A stretch of DNA of 64,000 nt from Euglena gracilis (Eukaryota > Euglenida > Euglenophyceae > Euglenales). The notes under the pieces are model-generated. The model had not been told where the DNA came from. It did no database searches and saw only the letters and a program-made list of their open reading frames with translations. A program made the translations under genes and the position numbers. The stretch is taken from the NCBI GenBank assembly GCA_039621445.1, contig CP154956.1, positions 23,796,743 through 23,860,742 of the forward strand, given 5' to 3'. Shown here in pieces: positions 32,801 through 42,545 of the stretch. Position 1 is the first letter of the stretch, and each line of letters starts with the position of its first letter.

Positions 32801-35800
32801 TTTTTTTTTCCAGCCAGCACCTGTTTCCAGCCAGCCCACGGGACCCCCAGGGGGTCGTTAAGAAAACCTTTAGCCCTGGCCTGAATGGGAATTTCATCCA
32901 AGCTCGCCATGAGGCAGGGATTCGAAATTGTACACTGCCGTGTCACTCATGCATTTGAGCTGCAATATGCTTTCTGCCCCAAGGATCACGAATGGCCGCA
33001 CGAGATGTTGTTGACACCATGGGTGGGGTGGAATAGTTGTATTTTGCCTCCCTCAAGCCCTGCCCCCCCCATTGTCATCGTCCTCCCTCCAGGGGAGACC
33101 GGGGCGAGTGGGGCCGTACCTGGACTGGTTGCAGTTCATTTACTGGACGCGTCTCCGGCGCTGGCTGCTGAATAGGTCAGCCACAAAAACCTCAATCCCC
33201 TGCTTGGCGATGCCTCCTTGCGGAAAGACGGACCGACGGCGGAGTCGAAAGGCAATCGAACGTTGTGGACCCCCCACGTCGAGAGTGAAAGTCATTCAAC
33301 ACCGACGGATCCAAATCAGCGTTCGTTTTGTGGTTCTGCGCCCCTGTCCGCCGCTGTGGCAATGGCACGCCCGGCTTGCACACGCGCTCGCCCCTCTGCA
33401 GCGTCGGGGCCACACTGGCGGTGGTCAGCGCAGCGGTGCTGTGGAGCGAGGTGGTCACCCCCATCGCCCCCCGCTGGTCCCTTGTGGCCCAGTCAGTGGC
33501 CATTGAGTATGGTCCCCTTATGCAGGTGTGATGGTGTTGTTTTTTTTGAAACAATGCCAACAGGGACACGTATGGCAGCGAAAAAGTGTGGCACAATAAT
33601 TGATAAGGTGTGGCTTCGAAAAAGTGTTGCATTTTGAGGCTTTGAGCCTCGTTTTATGTTTTTGCAATTTTTTGAATTGTTCATATCACTGATGACCCTC
33701 ACCCATTCTTCACCATCTCTCACAGTTCTTGTGCTTTTCAAGCGACGAGTCGAGTTTCTTGTGATATTAGTCAAATGTCTTGTTTCAGGATTGCAGAACT
33801 GTTGAGCGGTAACCAATTTTTTGTCATGTGATTGTGCTGCAATTGATTGGGGGTGGGATTTCGTAAGCGATATGGTTATTGTCTTGGTAAGTGCGTGCCT
33901 GCAGACACCCAAGCTTTGGGTTTGAAACGTCTACAACTGTGTGTTTATTGTCGGAAGTGTGAAAAAGAAGTTCAAAATTCATGCTTAGATTGGGTGAAAA
34001 TGTGTTCAAGTGTTCAGGACAAAAGCTGACAGTAAACAATTGACAATTTGATAAGAATGCGGAACACTCCTTCAAAGCCAAATTATCCACAGCAAATATT
34101 ATTATATTATGATTTCTGAATTGACCATATGGACAAAAAATTTTGGTGTTCTCAACGTACGCGTGCGCACACACAAACACACACACACACACACACACAC
34201 TCATTCACTCATTCATACACACATGCACAAGTGCACATGTGCACGCATTCCCAAGGTTACCCAAGGTTAATTTTGCCGTTCAGCCAATGCCCCCAAAGGT
34301 TTTAAAAAAATGAGTTTCCTTGGTTTGAAGGCAATTTTTTGCGCATTTTTTTCCGGTAAATTTCAGGCAAGTGGGTCAGTGATGCCTGGCATCCAAATCT
34401 GAAACCAAAGTGAAATTTCATTCCTTTTTCTCAAGTCAGGGAAGCTTACAGGCTGAACAGACCAGTGCCGAGACCTGGTCCTTTTGCACAAATGTGCACA
34501 TCAACAAAAAATAAAAACAGTTTTGCTAATCAACAATCTATCTTCTTGCCTGCCTGCCTTTTCATAACCAAGACGAACGTGTCGATTTGCGAAAATGTGC
34601 ACGCCAACCGACACAAACAAATTAATTCATTTCACTAGTGATTTTTGACAGCATATCTGAGTTGCAGAAAGACAATGGATTCCAAAAAAAAAAAACAAGA
34701 GGGTGGGGAACAGATAGAAAACTGGTCCCCATTTCTGACGTGGCCTCCACCAGCACCAGCACCGCGCTTGCCTTCGGTACCTCCTCCGCAACCTGCCCGC
34801 CCGCCTTGTACAGGAGGGTCCGGCGGGGGCCTCATCAACCGGTCTTGGGCACATAACCTCCATCAGCAGACCCCCTCCCCTCTGCAGGATCTCCAAACGA
34901 CCCGTAGTTCCCAGAGCGAACGACCCCCGTAGTTCCCCTTGGTCCGTCGTACATCCAGCTTGTGCACGTAGTGGTCCACGGTGCACCCAGTATCTAGCGC
35001 CCGTTGCAGCTGCCCACCGGCCTGTGTGTGTCGCACTTTCCGACCGCTCCAACTTCTGTTTCACCTCCTGCGTCCTCCATTTCCGGTCCTCCACCTCCAG
35101 GGCCAGCCTCCGGTGCAATTGTTCCATTAACTGTCGCAGCTTGGCCCGTCGGTCCGGGACCATCAGCATCGCCCTGATCCAAGGATCCGCACCTTCGGCT
35201 TCTGGTACCAATGCGACCCGGGTGTCCGGGTTCCCTGCCAGAGGACGTGGAACAGCGGCAGCAGGCGGCGACACAGCACCCGCGACACCTCCTTGAACGG
35301 GTGCCAAATGTACAGCGGGGACCCGTTGACGCAGGCACTCGGAGGCGTCCCACCGTTGGAACTCCCGGCCACCCACCACCTTGAGCTGGTGGTACCACAG
35401 GTTAACGTCCACCAACAGCAGCAGTGGGGCTTGGACGTGGGCAACAACTCGGTATGCAGGAAGCTCAGCACCTGTAGCATGCCCACCTGCGAGGGAATCT
35501 TGTCCTCCGTCAGGCTGAAGAGCAGCCACACAGGAGCGCAGTGGTTCAACTCCAGACGCTCACAGGCCAGACCGAAAAAATCCACATGTGGTGTGCGCAA
35601 ATGCGTATATGGACATTGTGGGATTGCTGAAACCACCTCCACCCAGTATTCCAGACAAGGACAGACACCCGTCAATCGCAACACCACCCAAAATGAGCGC
35701 ACTGTGTGGGGCACATCCAGGGGAGGGGGGATGCGGAACTCCTCTGTGGACACCGGGTGAACCGTCACGTTGGTGATCATTATTATCACATATTTGAGGA

Positions 35801-38800
35801 CCACAAACGATTTTCAAAACAAACACACACTCCATCAGGTCTGTGTTGCTTGCAATTAATTTGTTGGTGTGCGCATTTGTGCACACCAACACTTTATTAC
35901 ATTTATCTCAAATCACAAAACACACCAAACCACACAAGCAACATTGCCCTCCTTCTCACCCTCTCATTTGATATTAAATTCTGTTAGTGTGCGCAATTGC
36001 GCACAACGACACAATTCCGCATATTATTTTTAACATTTCAATTAGAACGTGGTTCTATTTCAAACGGTGTGTTGCCTAACCCTGGCACAACCCATAATTG
36101 TAAGGGTCCCCAAAACCTCTCCAAACGTCTCCATTTTCTGGAAAACAACAAATTTTTACGCTTTCCAGACCCTCCAAAATAAAATGGGCAGCATGCAATT
36201 CCTGACGCTATTTTGCCAGGCATCCAGTCATTTTCAACGGGTCATGCAGGGTCAAAACCCAAAATCTGAACCTGTCGATTCTTGCCAGCGCAACCAGCAG
36301 GATTATGTCCCTTACACTCCTGGCTATGCCCCGCGCCATTTGCAATTGTGCAAAAACACAATCTGTTGGAGAGGTGACAGCACACATTTTGTGGAGGGTT
36401 CCAGTCGCGCCTTAGGTCAGGAATTTGAAATGCGAAACGTCAGTGAATTAGAACCTTCGTCGCGATTTTTGTATGCCGAAAAAAGTTTTTTCCGACCCAG
36501 GCAATCAGCGCTCCTGGGGCTTTCATAAAGAATGTCGATGTGCACATTGCCCACGCGGACAAAGAAATAATCCTCAAGTGCGAGATGTGCCCCCAAAGGC
36601 AGACACATGGAAACTCAAAACAGCAACAAGAAAACAACAACAACAACTTTTTTTTAAAAAAAGGGATTGGGTTTGTTTCATTTGTGCAATTTTGGCCAAA
36701 ATGTTGCACTCCTTTTCACCCACCTGGAGTGTCTGAGCCAAATAATACACGGGGGGGGGGGTATTTTTTGGGTGGTTGTCTATTTGGATCCTGCTTAGTG
36801 GTCAGCATGCATGGGGTTTAAAGCGGGGAAGGGTGTCTGAAACTCAGTGCAGGAAGGGTGTCTTAAACTCAGTGCAACAAGGCAAGCTCTGGTTTTGTTT
36901 TAATTTTCGCCTTATTTTCTTTTATTGGGTGTTTTGAAAAATCGCAAGGCTTTTTTGCAACAAAAATTTGTAGTTGCTGAAGGCGTAAACGGTCCATTTT
37001 GGGCTTTATTTGGACCATCAAAGTTTCCTTTCTTTAATTCTTTCCACTGGGAATTTGCGCGCACTCCAAAGTTCTAAATGCAACCTGCATTTTTTGCTTT
37101 ATTTTGCATTTTGTACTGCATATTTTGAGGTTTTGATGCCCACGAGTTTGTGGTAAATGTCTACTCAGATGTCATTGACAAAATGGTTTCTGTCCTACCT
37201 GGAGCGGAGCACAACAAGCATTTTTGTGGTTTTTCTGCGCAACCTGATAGCTATCGATAGGTACTCAGCTACCAGCTATTCTCCCTTTGCATCACACCAC
37301 ATTATTTTCACACATTTTGATGGTTTTGTCGTGGGGGTTAAAAGTGGAGGTGTTTAGCAGGAGTTCCCCTTGTAGTTCTTGATAAGATATGTGTATGACA
37401 CACCAACGCGCACAACATGCCCTTTTGCCTCGGCAGGTGACGATGTTCATCATGCTGGCCTACATTGCAGGCTGCGCCTACTGGGCCCTCTTCCACCTCA
37501 AGCTGTTTGACATGTACTCCCTGGTCGCCCATTATTCCCACCCCGCCCACCTCTGCTGGGCAGGCTACAACCTCTGCCGGTGCGCCACGGCCGGCCAATA
37601 CACTCATTTCTTCCCTTGAACAACAGTGAACAACAGTGCCAACTGATGGCCGCAGCGATTGCTGCAACAGCATTTGGGGGGGGGGGGCAGCGTTGGATTT
37701 TTATGGAAATTGGTCAGAAGTGGTTGATTTGTATAAATAGTAATATCTAACCTCCAAAGTGCACCATTTTGTGTTTAATTCTGATATCTGCATATGCACC
37801 ACTGTCTGAAATTAAATTCCTGTTTTTTGGACGTTATGTTCTGTCGATGTTTTTCTCCAGACTTATTCTGCCACTGTGTTTTAACTTCCTGACAACCAGG
37901 AGTCTGCACTCAGAACATAGCCATCAAAATTTAGGATTCATTATCTGATGGATTGTTCTCAGGAACGATCCATTTTTTTGCGAACTTTTTTGCTCCTCTT
38001 TCCGCGAAAACGAAGCAGATAACTGGCAGCTTTAGCAACTGTTGTAGAATTGGTTTGCATCTTCTGTCAGTTCAGATGCTGGTTGTGTGGTTTTCAATTC
38101 ATTGTGTGTTTTTGGTATCTGCCTCTCAAGGTTTTTGTAGCAGCAGTGCAGACTGCTGGCTTTCAATTGGGGACCTCGCCCAGCAGGACCCAGGGGAGTC
38201 CCCTGTCGCTTTCTCACGTGTCTTCGGCAACATGGCCGCCATTGGTTTGCTGGGCAGTTGGTTTCGACGGTGTGCGGCCAAGTGTGATGTGGGTGTGGGT
38301 GAGGGTGGGTGGGTGTGTGTCTGTGAATTTGGTGATGACAGCCCAGAAAATATCTCCCCGGAACCAGTCTTCGTGTTGTCCTTCAGCCAAAGTGAAATTT
38401 GGGTTGATAGGATTACACCAGAGTGCCATGGGGTAATAACGTTTATCAAGGGGTGCAACCTAATTCCCGTGGAATGCTGCTCTTTCCAGGCATTATATTG
38501 ATGGGGGGGGAAATGGTGAAGTCAAAATTGAAAGGAAGTGGAGTTTGTGGGTGTGCAAGATTTCCAGGGAGGTTCTTCCCATCTATCACAGCTGGTTTGT
38601 CCCTTCCTTCCTGCTGGCTTTCGCTGCCTTCACCTTTTTCCACGGCTTCACCCACTCGTTGGCTTTCTGTGCCTTGGGCTCAGTGGCTCACGCCGGAAAC
38701 CTCCCGGAAGATGAGGTACGCCAGTGTTGCGTCCTGGGTGATGGTCCGAATTGTTGCAGCTTTCATCACAAATAAAACGGTCTTTCTTCTTTGGTTTGCT

Positions 38801-40179
38801 TTGAGGAATTGCCTGGTCTGATTTGACGACCTGTCACATTGCCATCGGGCATTTTGTAAAGGTTGGCGAAACAACGCTGAACTCAGGAGGCATTTTAAGG
38901 CATTTTGAGGGCATTTTGAGGACTTTTAAGGCGCATTTTCCATCGAACCAACGTTTTTGATTTCACATGTGGTCCGAAATTTAAAATAAAAGTCGAAAAA
39001 CACATTTTCTAGCCCCCCCCCCAATAAGTGCACGGGTGCGCTCATTTTAAGGACAGAGTTTCGGACCCCAAGGGGTGCGGTGCGCACTTATTAGGGAACT
39101 GCGCATTTATCAGTTTCGGACCCTTGGGGGACCCTTGGGTGCACTTATTAGGGCACTGCGCACAATTAGGGCACTGCGCACTTATTAGGGGGGGTTACAG
39201 TCTTTGGCTGGATGACAAATTTCCAGCCATGCCAAAAATCATTTTTCTTCCCTTAGCTTTTGGGTCAGTTTCAAAGTTAAGAGAGTTTGTTTTTTTTTCT
39301 GGCGATGCAGCTTGGCGGAACCTGCAACCCCTTGGAATTTGAGGAGGCTGCAATTTCAGACCTGTTGTCGCCGCAGTTTGTTGTAAATGTTCCAAGCCTC
39401 CATTTAATTTGGCAGCAGGGGGCACCTGCGAGGACTCGCAGCCAGGCTTCTTTTAACCAACCCCGGGGATAGGGGGCTGTCTTGTGCAATGGGGTGCCTG
39501 CCCACAGCACCCCCCCCCCCCCAGGGGGCCAACCAGTGCCTGAGGACCAAGCCAAATTTCCCTTGAAAATGGCCAGCGCCGGGGGGGGGGGGGTTATAGC
39601 ACTGCCCACCCAAAAACCCGACCCACTCCAGGGGGTCGAAAATGCCCCCACCTGCCAGCCTATAAGCACCCACCCCCTGGGGGGGGGGTCACTTCCTTAA
39701 AAAGTGAAAAAACCTATGGAGTTCAGTCAGGCTGTAGAATATATTAATCCGCCTTAAAACCCGCAAAATTCCCTGAAATGAGCTTTAAAAATGGCATTTG
39801 GTCAAAAATGCCATAGAATGTCTTAAAATCAATTATTTTGTCTAAAGAAATTTGGATTGGCAGAATTTTCTCCAATTGAGCAAAAATGAAATGAAATGAA
39901 ATAGCAAAAGCTTGGCGAAAACAGGCCAACTCAGGTCCAAGTCACCAAACCCATAAACGGCGTCCATGAGTTTTCAGACATTTCAATAAGCCAATTAACA
40001 GCTGACTCCCAAAATTCTGATTGATTTTATGTACACGAGCCCTTATTTTCCATTTCTGTGCACAGGTGGCGGAAGGCAAGGAGATCTTGAGGAATGCTCG
40101 ACGAAAGACGAAAAGACACCTTACGGCTGACCTCTGGCTCATCTCCTCAAACCGACCACCAAACGTCACCGTTGGCTGA
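22003..40179 (+). CDS. LMBR1-domain (LMBRD2-like) membrane protein gene, multi-exon, N-terminus outside the window
   Basis: LMBRD2-type proteins are multi-pass membrane proteins of the LMBR1 family, linked in animals to G-protein-coupled receptor signalling. Ten exons on the plus strand, joined by GT-AG introns, follow the order of the family: a membrane segment with Gly-Tyr-Gly-Met-Val-Glu-Leu-Pro-Arg, coiled coil, Tyr-Phe-Leu-Glu-Asp-Val, Trp-Ser-Glu, further membrane segments, and a basic Glu-Gly-Lys-Glu tail. Codon phases agree at every junction except between exons 3 and 4, where an exon may be missed. Summed exons give about 400 codons; family members are nearer 600-700, so the first ~150-200 residues should lie left of the window beyond element A. 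Exons are GC-rich and introns repeat-filled (0.2-5.7 kb). Confidence 0.8.
22580..24760 (+). repeat. Diverged intronic repeat, copy 1
   Basis: Blocks at about 22650-22740, 23380-23460, 23570-23730, 23890-23940, 24210-24380 and 24560-24660 recur, mostly in the same orientation, at about 25480-26490. Between them are C/G runs (22740-22800, 23250-23320) and palindromes. No coding frame is convincing. Confidence 0.6.
23770..25180. repeat. Cluster of GCGCAAATGCGC-type palindromes
   Basis: Near-palindromes built on GGGCGCAAATGCGCNCAC occur at about 23771, 23986, 24127, 24154, 24211, 25028, 25118 and 25162, and as single sites at 25912, 27250 and 35590-36005. Many are flanked by CCAACA or TTTGTTGG arms. 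Each can form a hairpin. The function is unknown. Confidence 0.55.
25480..26490 (+). repeat. Diverged intronic repeat, copy 2
   Basis: This is a shorter copy of the 22.6-24.7 kb repeat. Examples are GCAAGGGATGCGCAG at 25525 against the similar block near 23610, and CAGCACCCACCAGGCTGGC at 26391 against 24567. The order of blocks is partly changed, so it is probably an old dispersed repeat family rather than a simple duplication. Confidence 0.6.
26600..26925. repeat. G/C-run inverted repeats
   Basis: GGTGCCTGCTAGGGGCAGGC and related inverted copies alternate with runs of 7-10 G or C. Related GGGTGCCTGC sequence recurs at about 39480-39680. No gene is present; the open frames here come from the repeats. 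Confidence 0.55.
27065..27590 (-). pseudogene. Coding-like minus-strand remnant of unknown protein
   Basis: On the minus strand two frames read like protein in succession: one from about 27590 to 27300 (Gly-Ala-Asp-Ala-Leu-Pro-Gln, then Trp-Asp-Tyr-Ala-Thr-Phe-Glu-Thr) and, after a frame change near 27320, one to 27065 ([11 protein letters not shown]). It lies in an intron of the LMBRD2-like gene. I do not recognise it. It may be a decayed transposon or viral insertion, or chance. Confidence 0.3.
27843..27951 (+). CDS. LMBRD2-like exon 2
   Basis: Acceptor GATGCAG and donor CAAG/GTGGAT. Two leading bases complete the split codon from exon 1 and give [11 protein letters not shown], aligning with the family motif after the Leu-Pro-Arg segment. 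An acidic amphipathic helix follows (Asp-Leu-Gln-Gln-Glu-Ile), the start of the coiled coil. It ends in phase 2. Confidence 0.8.
28258..28321 (+). CDS. LMBRD2-like exon 3
   Basis: A strong acceptor (TTGTCTTTTCAG) precedes it. The phase fits exon 2. It encodes [10 protein letters not shown], like the His-Pro-Leu-Arg block of the family. The donor is GAG/GTGTTC at 28321, or GCATG/GTAAAA about 30 bases later. The link to exon 4 is unresolved by phase. A Ser/Pro-rich open segment at about 29957-30162, bounded by AG and GT, might be a skipped linker exon. Confidence 0.6.
28917..28985 (+). repeat. Poly-G tracts
   Basis: Two runs of about 18 and 22 G separated by some 30 bases. They could form G-quadruplexes, and their exact length is also prone to sequencing error. 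Confidence 0.8.
29199..29513. repeat. Large fold-back inverted repeat
   Basis: Left arm 29199-29325 (ATAAAAGATG ... ATGACATGG ... CAAAGAGCC ... ATATCGGGCC) is mirrored by the right arm 29390-29512, with a spacer of about 60 AT-rich bases. The arms are roughly 120 bases and match closely. It looks like a hairpin-type non-autonomous element. Confidence 0.75.
29524..29576 (+). repeat. (CA)n microsatellite
   Basis: An uninterrupted CA run of about 26 units follows the fold-back repeat. Confidence 0.95.
29781..29870 (+). repeat. (CA)n microsatellite
   Basis: About 40 CA units, then imperfect CA/CG repeats to 29925. A smaller CA run lies at 34160-34200. Confidence 0.95.
30582..30751 (+). CDS. LMBRD2-like exon 4
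   Basis: Acceptor GTCCCCAG and donor GAG/GTGTGC. It encodes [10 protein letters not shown] and Tyr-Tyr-Phe-Leu-Glu-Asp-Val, the hallmark Phe-x-Leu-Glu-Asp block of LMBRD2. The open frame also extends upstream to an AG at 30517-30518, an alternative start that would restore phase with exon 3. It ends in phase 0. Confidence 0.8.
30752..33092 (+). other. Intron between LMBRD2-like exons 4 and 5
   Basis: I see no gene. At about 32513-32869 weak inverted ends (GGGTTTCTTAA and the complement of GGTTTTCTTAA) with G/C runs suggest another short insertion. The rest is AT-rich sequence with short poly-T runs. Confidence 0.5.
33093..33175 (+). CDS. LMBRD2-like exon 5
   Basis: Acceptor CCCTCCAG and donor AATAG/GTCAGC. 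It encodes [10 protein letters not shown], matching the family segment before the next membrane helix. Phase 0 in, phase 2 out. Confidence 0.8.
33402..33525 (+). CDS. LMBRD2-like exon 6
   Basis: Acceptor CCCTCTGCAG and donor ATGCAG/GTGTGA. It encodes a membrane helix ending Val-Leu-Trp-Ser-Glu-Val, the conserved Trp-Ser-Glu of LMBRD2. The phases at both ends fit exons 5 and 7. Confidence 0.85.
34700..35770 (-). pseudogene. Coding-like minus-strand segment within an LMBRD2-like intron
   Basis: This GC-rich block stands out from the AT-rich intron. On the minus strand one frame runs 35804-35163 and another 35529-34627. The most protein-like stretches are [10 protein letters not shown], [10 protein letters not shown], and [13 protein letters not shown] with a following coiled-coil-like helix. 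They lie in different frames, so either introns or frameshifts intervene. I cannot assign a family. It could be a nested antisense gene or a decayed copy. Confidence 0.35.
35863..35889. repeat. Near-perfect palindrome
   Basis: TTGGTGTGCGCA and its near complement flank a short AT centre. It belongs to the GCGCAAATGCGC family; a related copy is at 35984-36010. Confidence 0.6.
37437..37579 (+). CDS. LMBRD2-like exon 7
   Basis: Acceptor CTCGGCAG and donor GCCG/GTGCGC. It encodes a membrane helix and [13 protein letters not shown], then Asn-Leu-Cys. The frame would stay open to a TGA at 37616, but the phase of exon 8 supports ending at 37579. Confidence 0.8.
38141..38269 (+). CDS. LMBRD2-like exon 8
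   Basis: The acceptor is a tandem TAGCAG, giving a start at 38141 or 38144, both in frame (one Ser more or less). It encodes Ser-Arg-Val-Phe-Gly-Asn-Met, like Thr-Ser-Ile-Met-Gly-Ser-Met of the family. Donor GACG/GTGTGC, phase 2. Confidence 0.75.
38568..38715 (+). CDS. LMBRD2-like exon 9
   Basis: Acceptor TTTCCAG and donor GATGAG/GTACGC. The first base completes an Arg codon with exon 8. It encodes Leu-Pro-Ile-Tyr-His-Ser-Trp and the last membrane helix (Phe-Leu-Leu-Ala-Phe-Ala-Ala-Phe), ending acidic. Phase 0 out. Confidence 0.8.
39012..39195. mobile_element. MITE-like element with C-run inverted ends
   Basis: The ends read GCCCCCCCCCCAATAAGTGC and, inverted, ACCCCCCCTAATAAGTGC, with TA on both outer sides. 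Inside are several CACTTATTAGGG units. It lies in the last LMBRD2-like intron and is non-coding. Confidence 0.6.
40066..40179 (+). CDS. LMBRD2-like terminal exon
   Basis: Acceptor TGTGCACAG. It encodes Val-Ala-Glu-Gly-Lys-Glu-Ile-Leu-Arg and a basic stretch, matching the Glu-Gly-Lys-Glu-Leu-Ile-Arg tail motif that follows the last helix in LMBRD2. The TGA at 40177 ends it, giving a short cytosolic tail compared with animal proteins. Confidence 0.75.
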   Translation: MAEGKEILRNARRKTKRHLTADLWLISSNRPPNVTVG

Positions 40180-40264
40180 TGATTTGTGAAGTTGTTGGCA
40201 TATTTTTTGTCGCATGGATTTTCGGCGGGCGTTTCTGGGATTCCTTGGGGCAACAAGTAACCTA

Positions 40265-40280
40265 AATAAACCTAAATAAA
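40265..40280 (+). terminator. Two AATAAA polyadenylation signals after the LMBRD2-like gene
   Basis: AATAAA occurs at 40265 and 40275, about 90 bases after the stop codon and in tandem. The position fits 3'-end formation of the gene, but the motif alone is weak evidence in AT-rich sequence. Confidence 0.45.
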
Positions 40281-41858
40281 CAACGACGCACTCGCAGATG
40301 CTTGCAAGTCTCCTGCCAATTAAATTGTCTTTGTTAAAAATTTTCCTTGTTCTTTCCTGGTGGACTTTAATTTCTCTGGGGGGACCCCAAGTTTCCCCCT
40401 GGAATTACACCAGAGTTGCTCACCTGGCCAGGCGGAGCAACAAAAGAGCACTGGTGTAAGGGGTACCTGGCCACTCACCACACAGCAAGCTGGGCCAGAA
40501 GCGAAGTTAGCGCCGGCCATAAACAGACAAGAAGCCTTAGTACATGAAAATTATGAGACCCTGGCTTCTCCACAATTTCAAAAGTGGTTTCACCAGTGAC
40601 ATAAAAATTTGTGGGAGAGTGCCTAGACCAAGACAAATGTTTTTGAACCCCAGATGTCCCACCTTTATTGGAGGTTGGAAACACAGGAGGGTTGAAAGTC
40701 CTGCTTTGTTCAAAGTGGAAATATGTATATGTATATTTGAGGTCGATCTTTGTGCCCCTAAATCTCTCTTTAGTAATGGGAAGGTGTTTCCCATACGATC
40801 CATTTGAAAGTTTTGGGGTTGCAAATCTGGTTTACCTCTGGATAATCTGGGATTAGCCTGTTTTGTGGTGTTTCTTGTTGGCTTTTTGAGAACAAAAAAC
40901 AAAACAAAAGGGCAGCGGGTGTCTCAGCCATGCCTTGTTTGCCGGTGGTTTTGTTGCGTGGATTGTGATACTTTGGGTTAGACGTTGCTGCCTATTACCT
41001 GTCCTCGCCGGAGTTGGCTGATTACTAGTCCTGTCCCTCGGCACGGACGTATAGCAGGGACTGGAGCGCCCGTGCTCCCAGGAGAAACCGACAAGGGAAG
41101 GGACACCGAGGGCGAAGCACAAAGGCATTGTGGGGCCATGCCGTGCTCGCCGGCGGCGCTGGGCGGACTGTTTTGCCGGGCTGGTAAAGAGTCCCTGCTT
41201 AGTGCCGCCGCGCCGGAGCTGGCCTCATTGTCGCCGACGCGGCGACCATGGCGCTGTCCCCCCCCCCAGGCACCAAGTATTTGATAGTGGGCTGTAAAGG
41301 CCCCCTTCCACTGACCCATTTCAGATACATCTTTGGCAGAACGGCCCAATTTTTTGAGTGACCAACCCTGCCCCTCTGGTGGCGTGGGGTCGCAGAATTT
41401 GGGCACCCCCTGCTTGGTCAAAAATTGTTTAGAGATAGAAGTAATGCTACCTGCCTTAATGGCCTAATAGGGAGGTTTAAACGTAATTGAAAGGGACCCC
41501 CGGGTTTCACAAAGAAACGTGTTGCTGCCACATCATCAAATGAAAGGGACTGTTTTGGGGGCATTGGGGAATCGACAACTCTCTCCCACTCTGTGAATTT
41601 TTTGAACATTACGTTTAATATAAATAAAATATAAAATATAAATAATTGTTGGAGGGGTTTCTGACCCTCCCTCCAAAAGGGCCTCTGTGGGTCCGTTTTC
41701 CTCCTGGGGCTGGTTCATTGAAAGGGCCACTGTGGGGCAGAGGGCAGAGGACCTCTGTGGGTCCCTCGGGGGATTTCTCCAGCAGCTTTGAGGGCCATAT
41801 GACCTCTGTTCATGTCCCCCAATGTATATTAACCCTAGTTGGGCGCCTCTTTGGGGTA
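40281..41858. other. Intergenic stretch
   Basis: No supported gene. A minus-strand open frame of 147 codons (40978-41421) is GC-rich and Ala/Pro/Ser-rich without recognisable motifs, and I do not call it. Confidence 0.5.
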
Positions 41859-42065
41859 CCACTCCTCCCCCTTATTTGACCCCCCCTTAATTCAACATTT
41901 GGGTCCAGGGAGGAAATTTTTTTAGGCGCCGAAGCCGTCGAAAAAAAATTGACCTCTCGCAAAGCCAAATTTTCTACCCCCCCCCCCCTTATTTGACCCC
42001 CCCTTATTTGAGCATTTGGGGGGTCCCTTAGCCCGTGGGTGTGCTCAAATAGGGGGGGGGAGTGG
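41859..42065. mobile_element. MITE-like element, TA-flanked
   Basis: Inverted ends CCACTCCTCCCCCTTATTTG and the complement of CAAATAGGGGGGGGAGTGG, each bordered by TA. The interior repeats CCCCCCTTATTTGA. It is 207 bases and non-coding. Confidence 0.7.
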
Positions 42066-42105
42066 TAGCTGGTCCCCTGCAGGCACCACTTTTTCACGCA
42101 TCAGT

Positions 42106-42306
42106 CACCGACCCTTCAACTGGTCGATCGACCCTTCAACTAGTTGGTGGCAGGCTGGAGGGGGGGGAGGGGCTGGCTAGTCGGCCGACTAGTCGGCCGA
42201 CTTGCCAATTGGTCGGCCGACCGACGACGCTGATTGGTCGGTCGGCCTAGTCGGCAGCTAGTCGGCGAGACGGGGGGGGGGGGGAAGCCAGTTGGCCGAC
42301 TAGTCG
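42106..42306. repeat. Palindromic GTCGGCCGAC repeats
   Basis: The word AGTCGGC or its complement GCCGACT occurs many times in both orientations, including TAGTCGGCCGACTAGTCGGC. It can form many alternative hairpins. Confidence 0.7.
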
Positions 42307-42373
42307 GCGAAGTACCCACTCTTATGTGTTATGAGTCACCTGTCGCCGAATTTTCATGACAACGATTTTTTGA

Positions 42374-42545
42374 TTGCCACGGATGCCCTAATGGAAAACG
42401 TGCCTGACCACAGATGTCCTAATGGAAAACGTGTCATTGCCACAAATGCCCTCGTGGAAAACGTGCCTGACCACAGATGTCCTAATGGAAAACGTGTCAT
42501 TGCCACAAATGCCCTCGTGGAAAACGTGTTCATGACCACGAATAT
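42374..42545 (+). repeat. 63-bp tandem repeat, about 2.7 copies
   Basis: Each unit holds two similar halves, ATGTCCTAATGGAAAACGTG and ATGCCCTCGTGGAAAACGTG, each preceded by CCACA(G/A). The copies are almost identical, so the expansion is recent. There are no spacers of differing sequence. Confidence 0.8.

Noticed and set aside
36049-36528. 159-codon plus-strand frame
   Set aside because: It lies in an LMBRD2-like intron and shows no conserved motif; probably chance.
37580-37617. Extension of LMBRD2-like exon 7 to the TGA at 37616
   Set aside because: The extension resembles the family slightly, but no donor follows before the stop, and ending at 37579 gives a consensus donor and the exact phase of exon 8.
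40978-41421. 147-codon minus-strand frame
   Set aside because: GC-rich sequence with low-complexity composition, no motif, no splice context and no similarity that I can see.
42374-42545. CRISPR array
   Set aside because: Units are contiguous near-identical tandem copies without variable spacers, in a eukaryotic setting with no cas genes.
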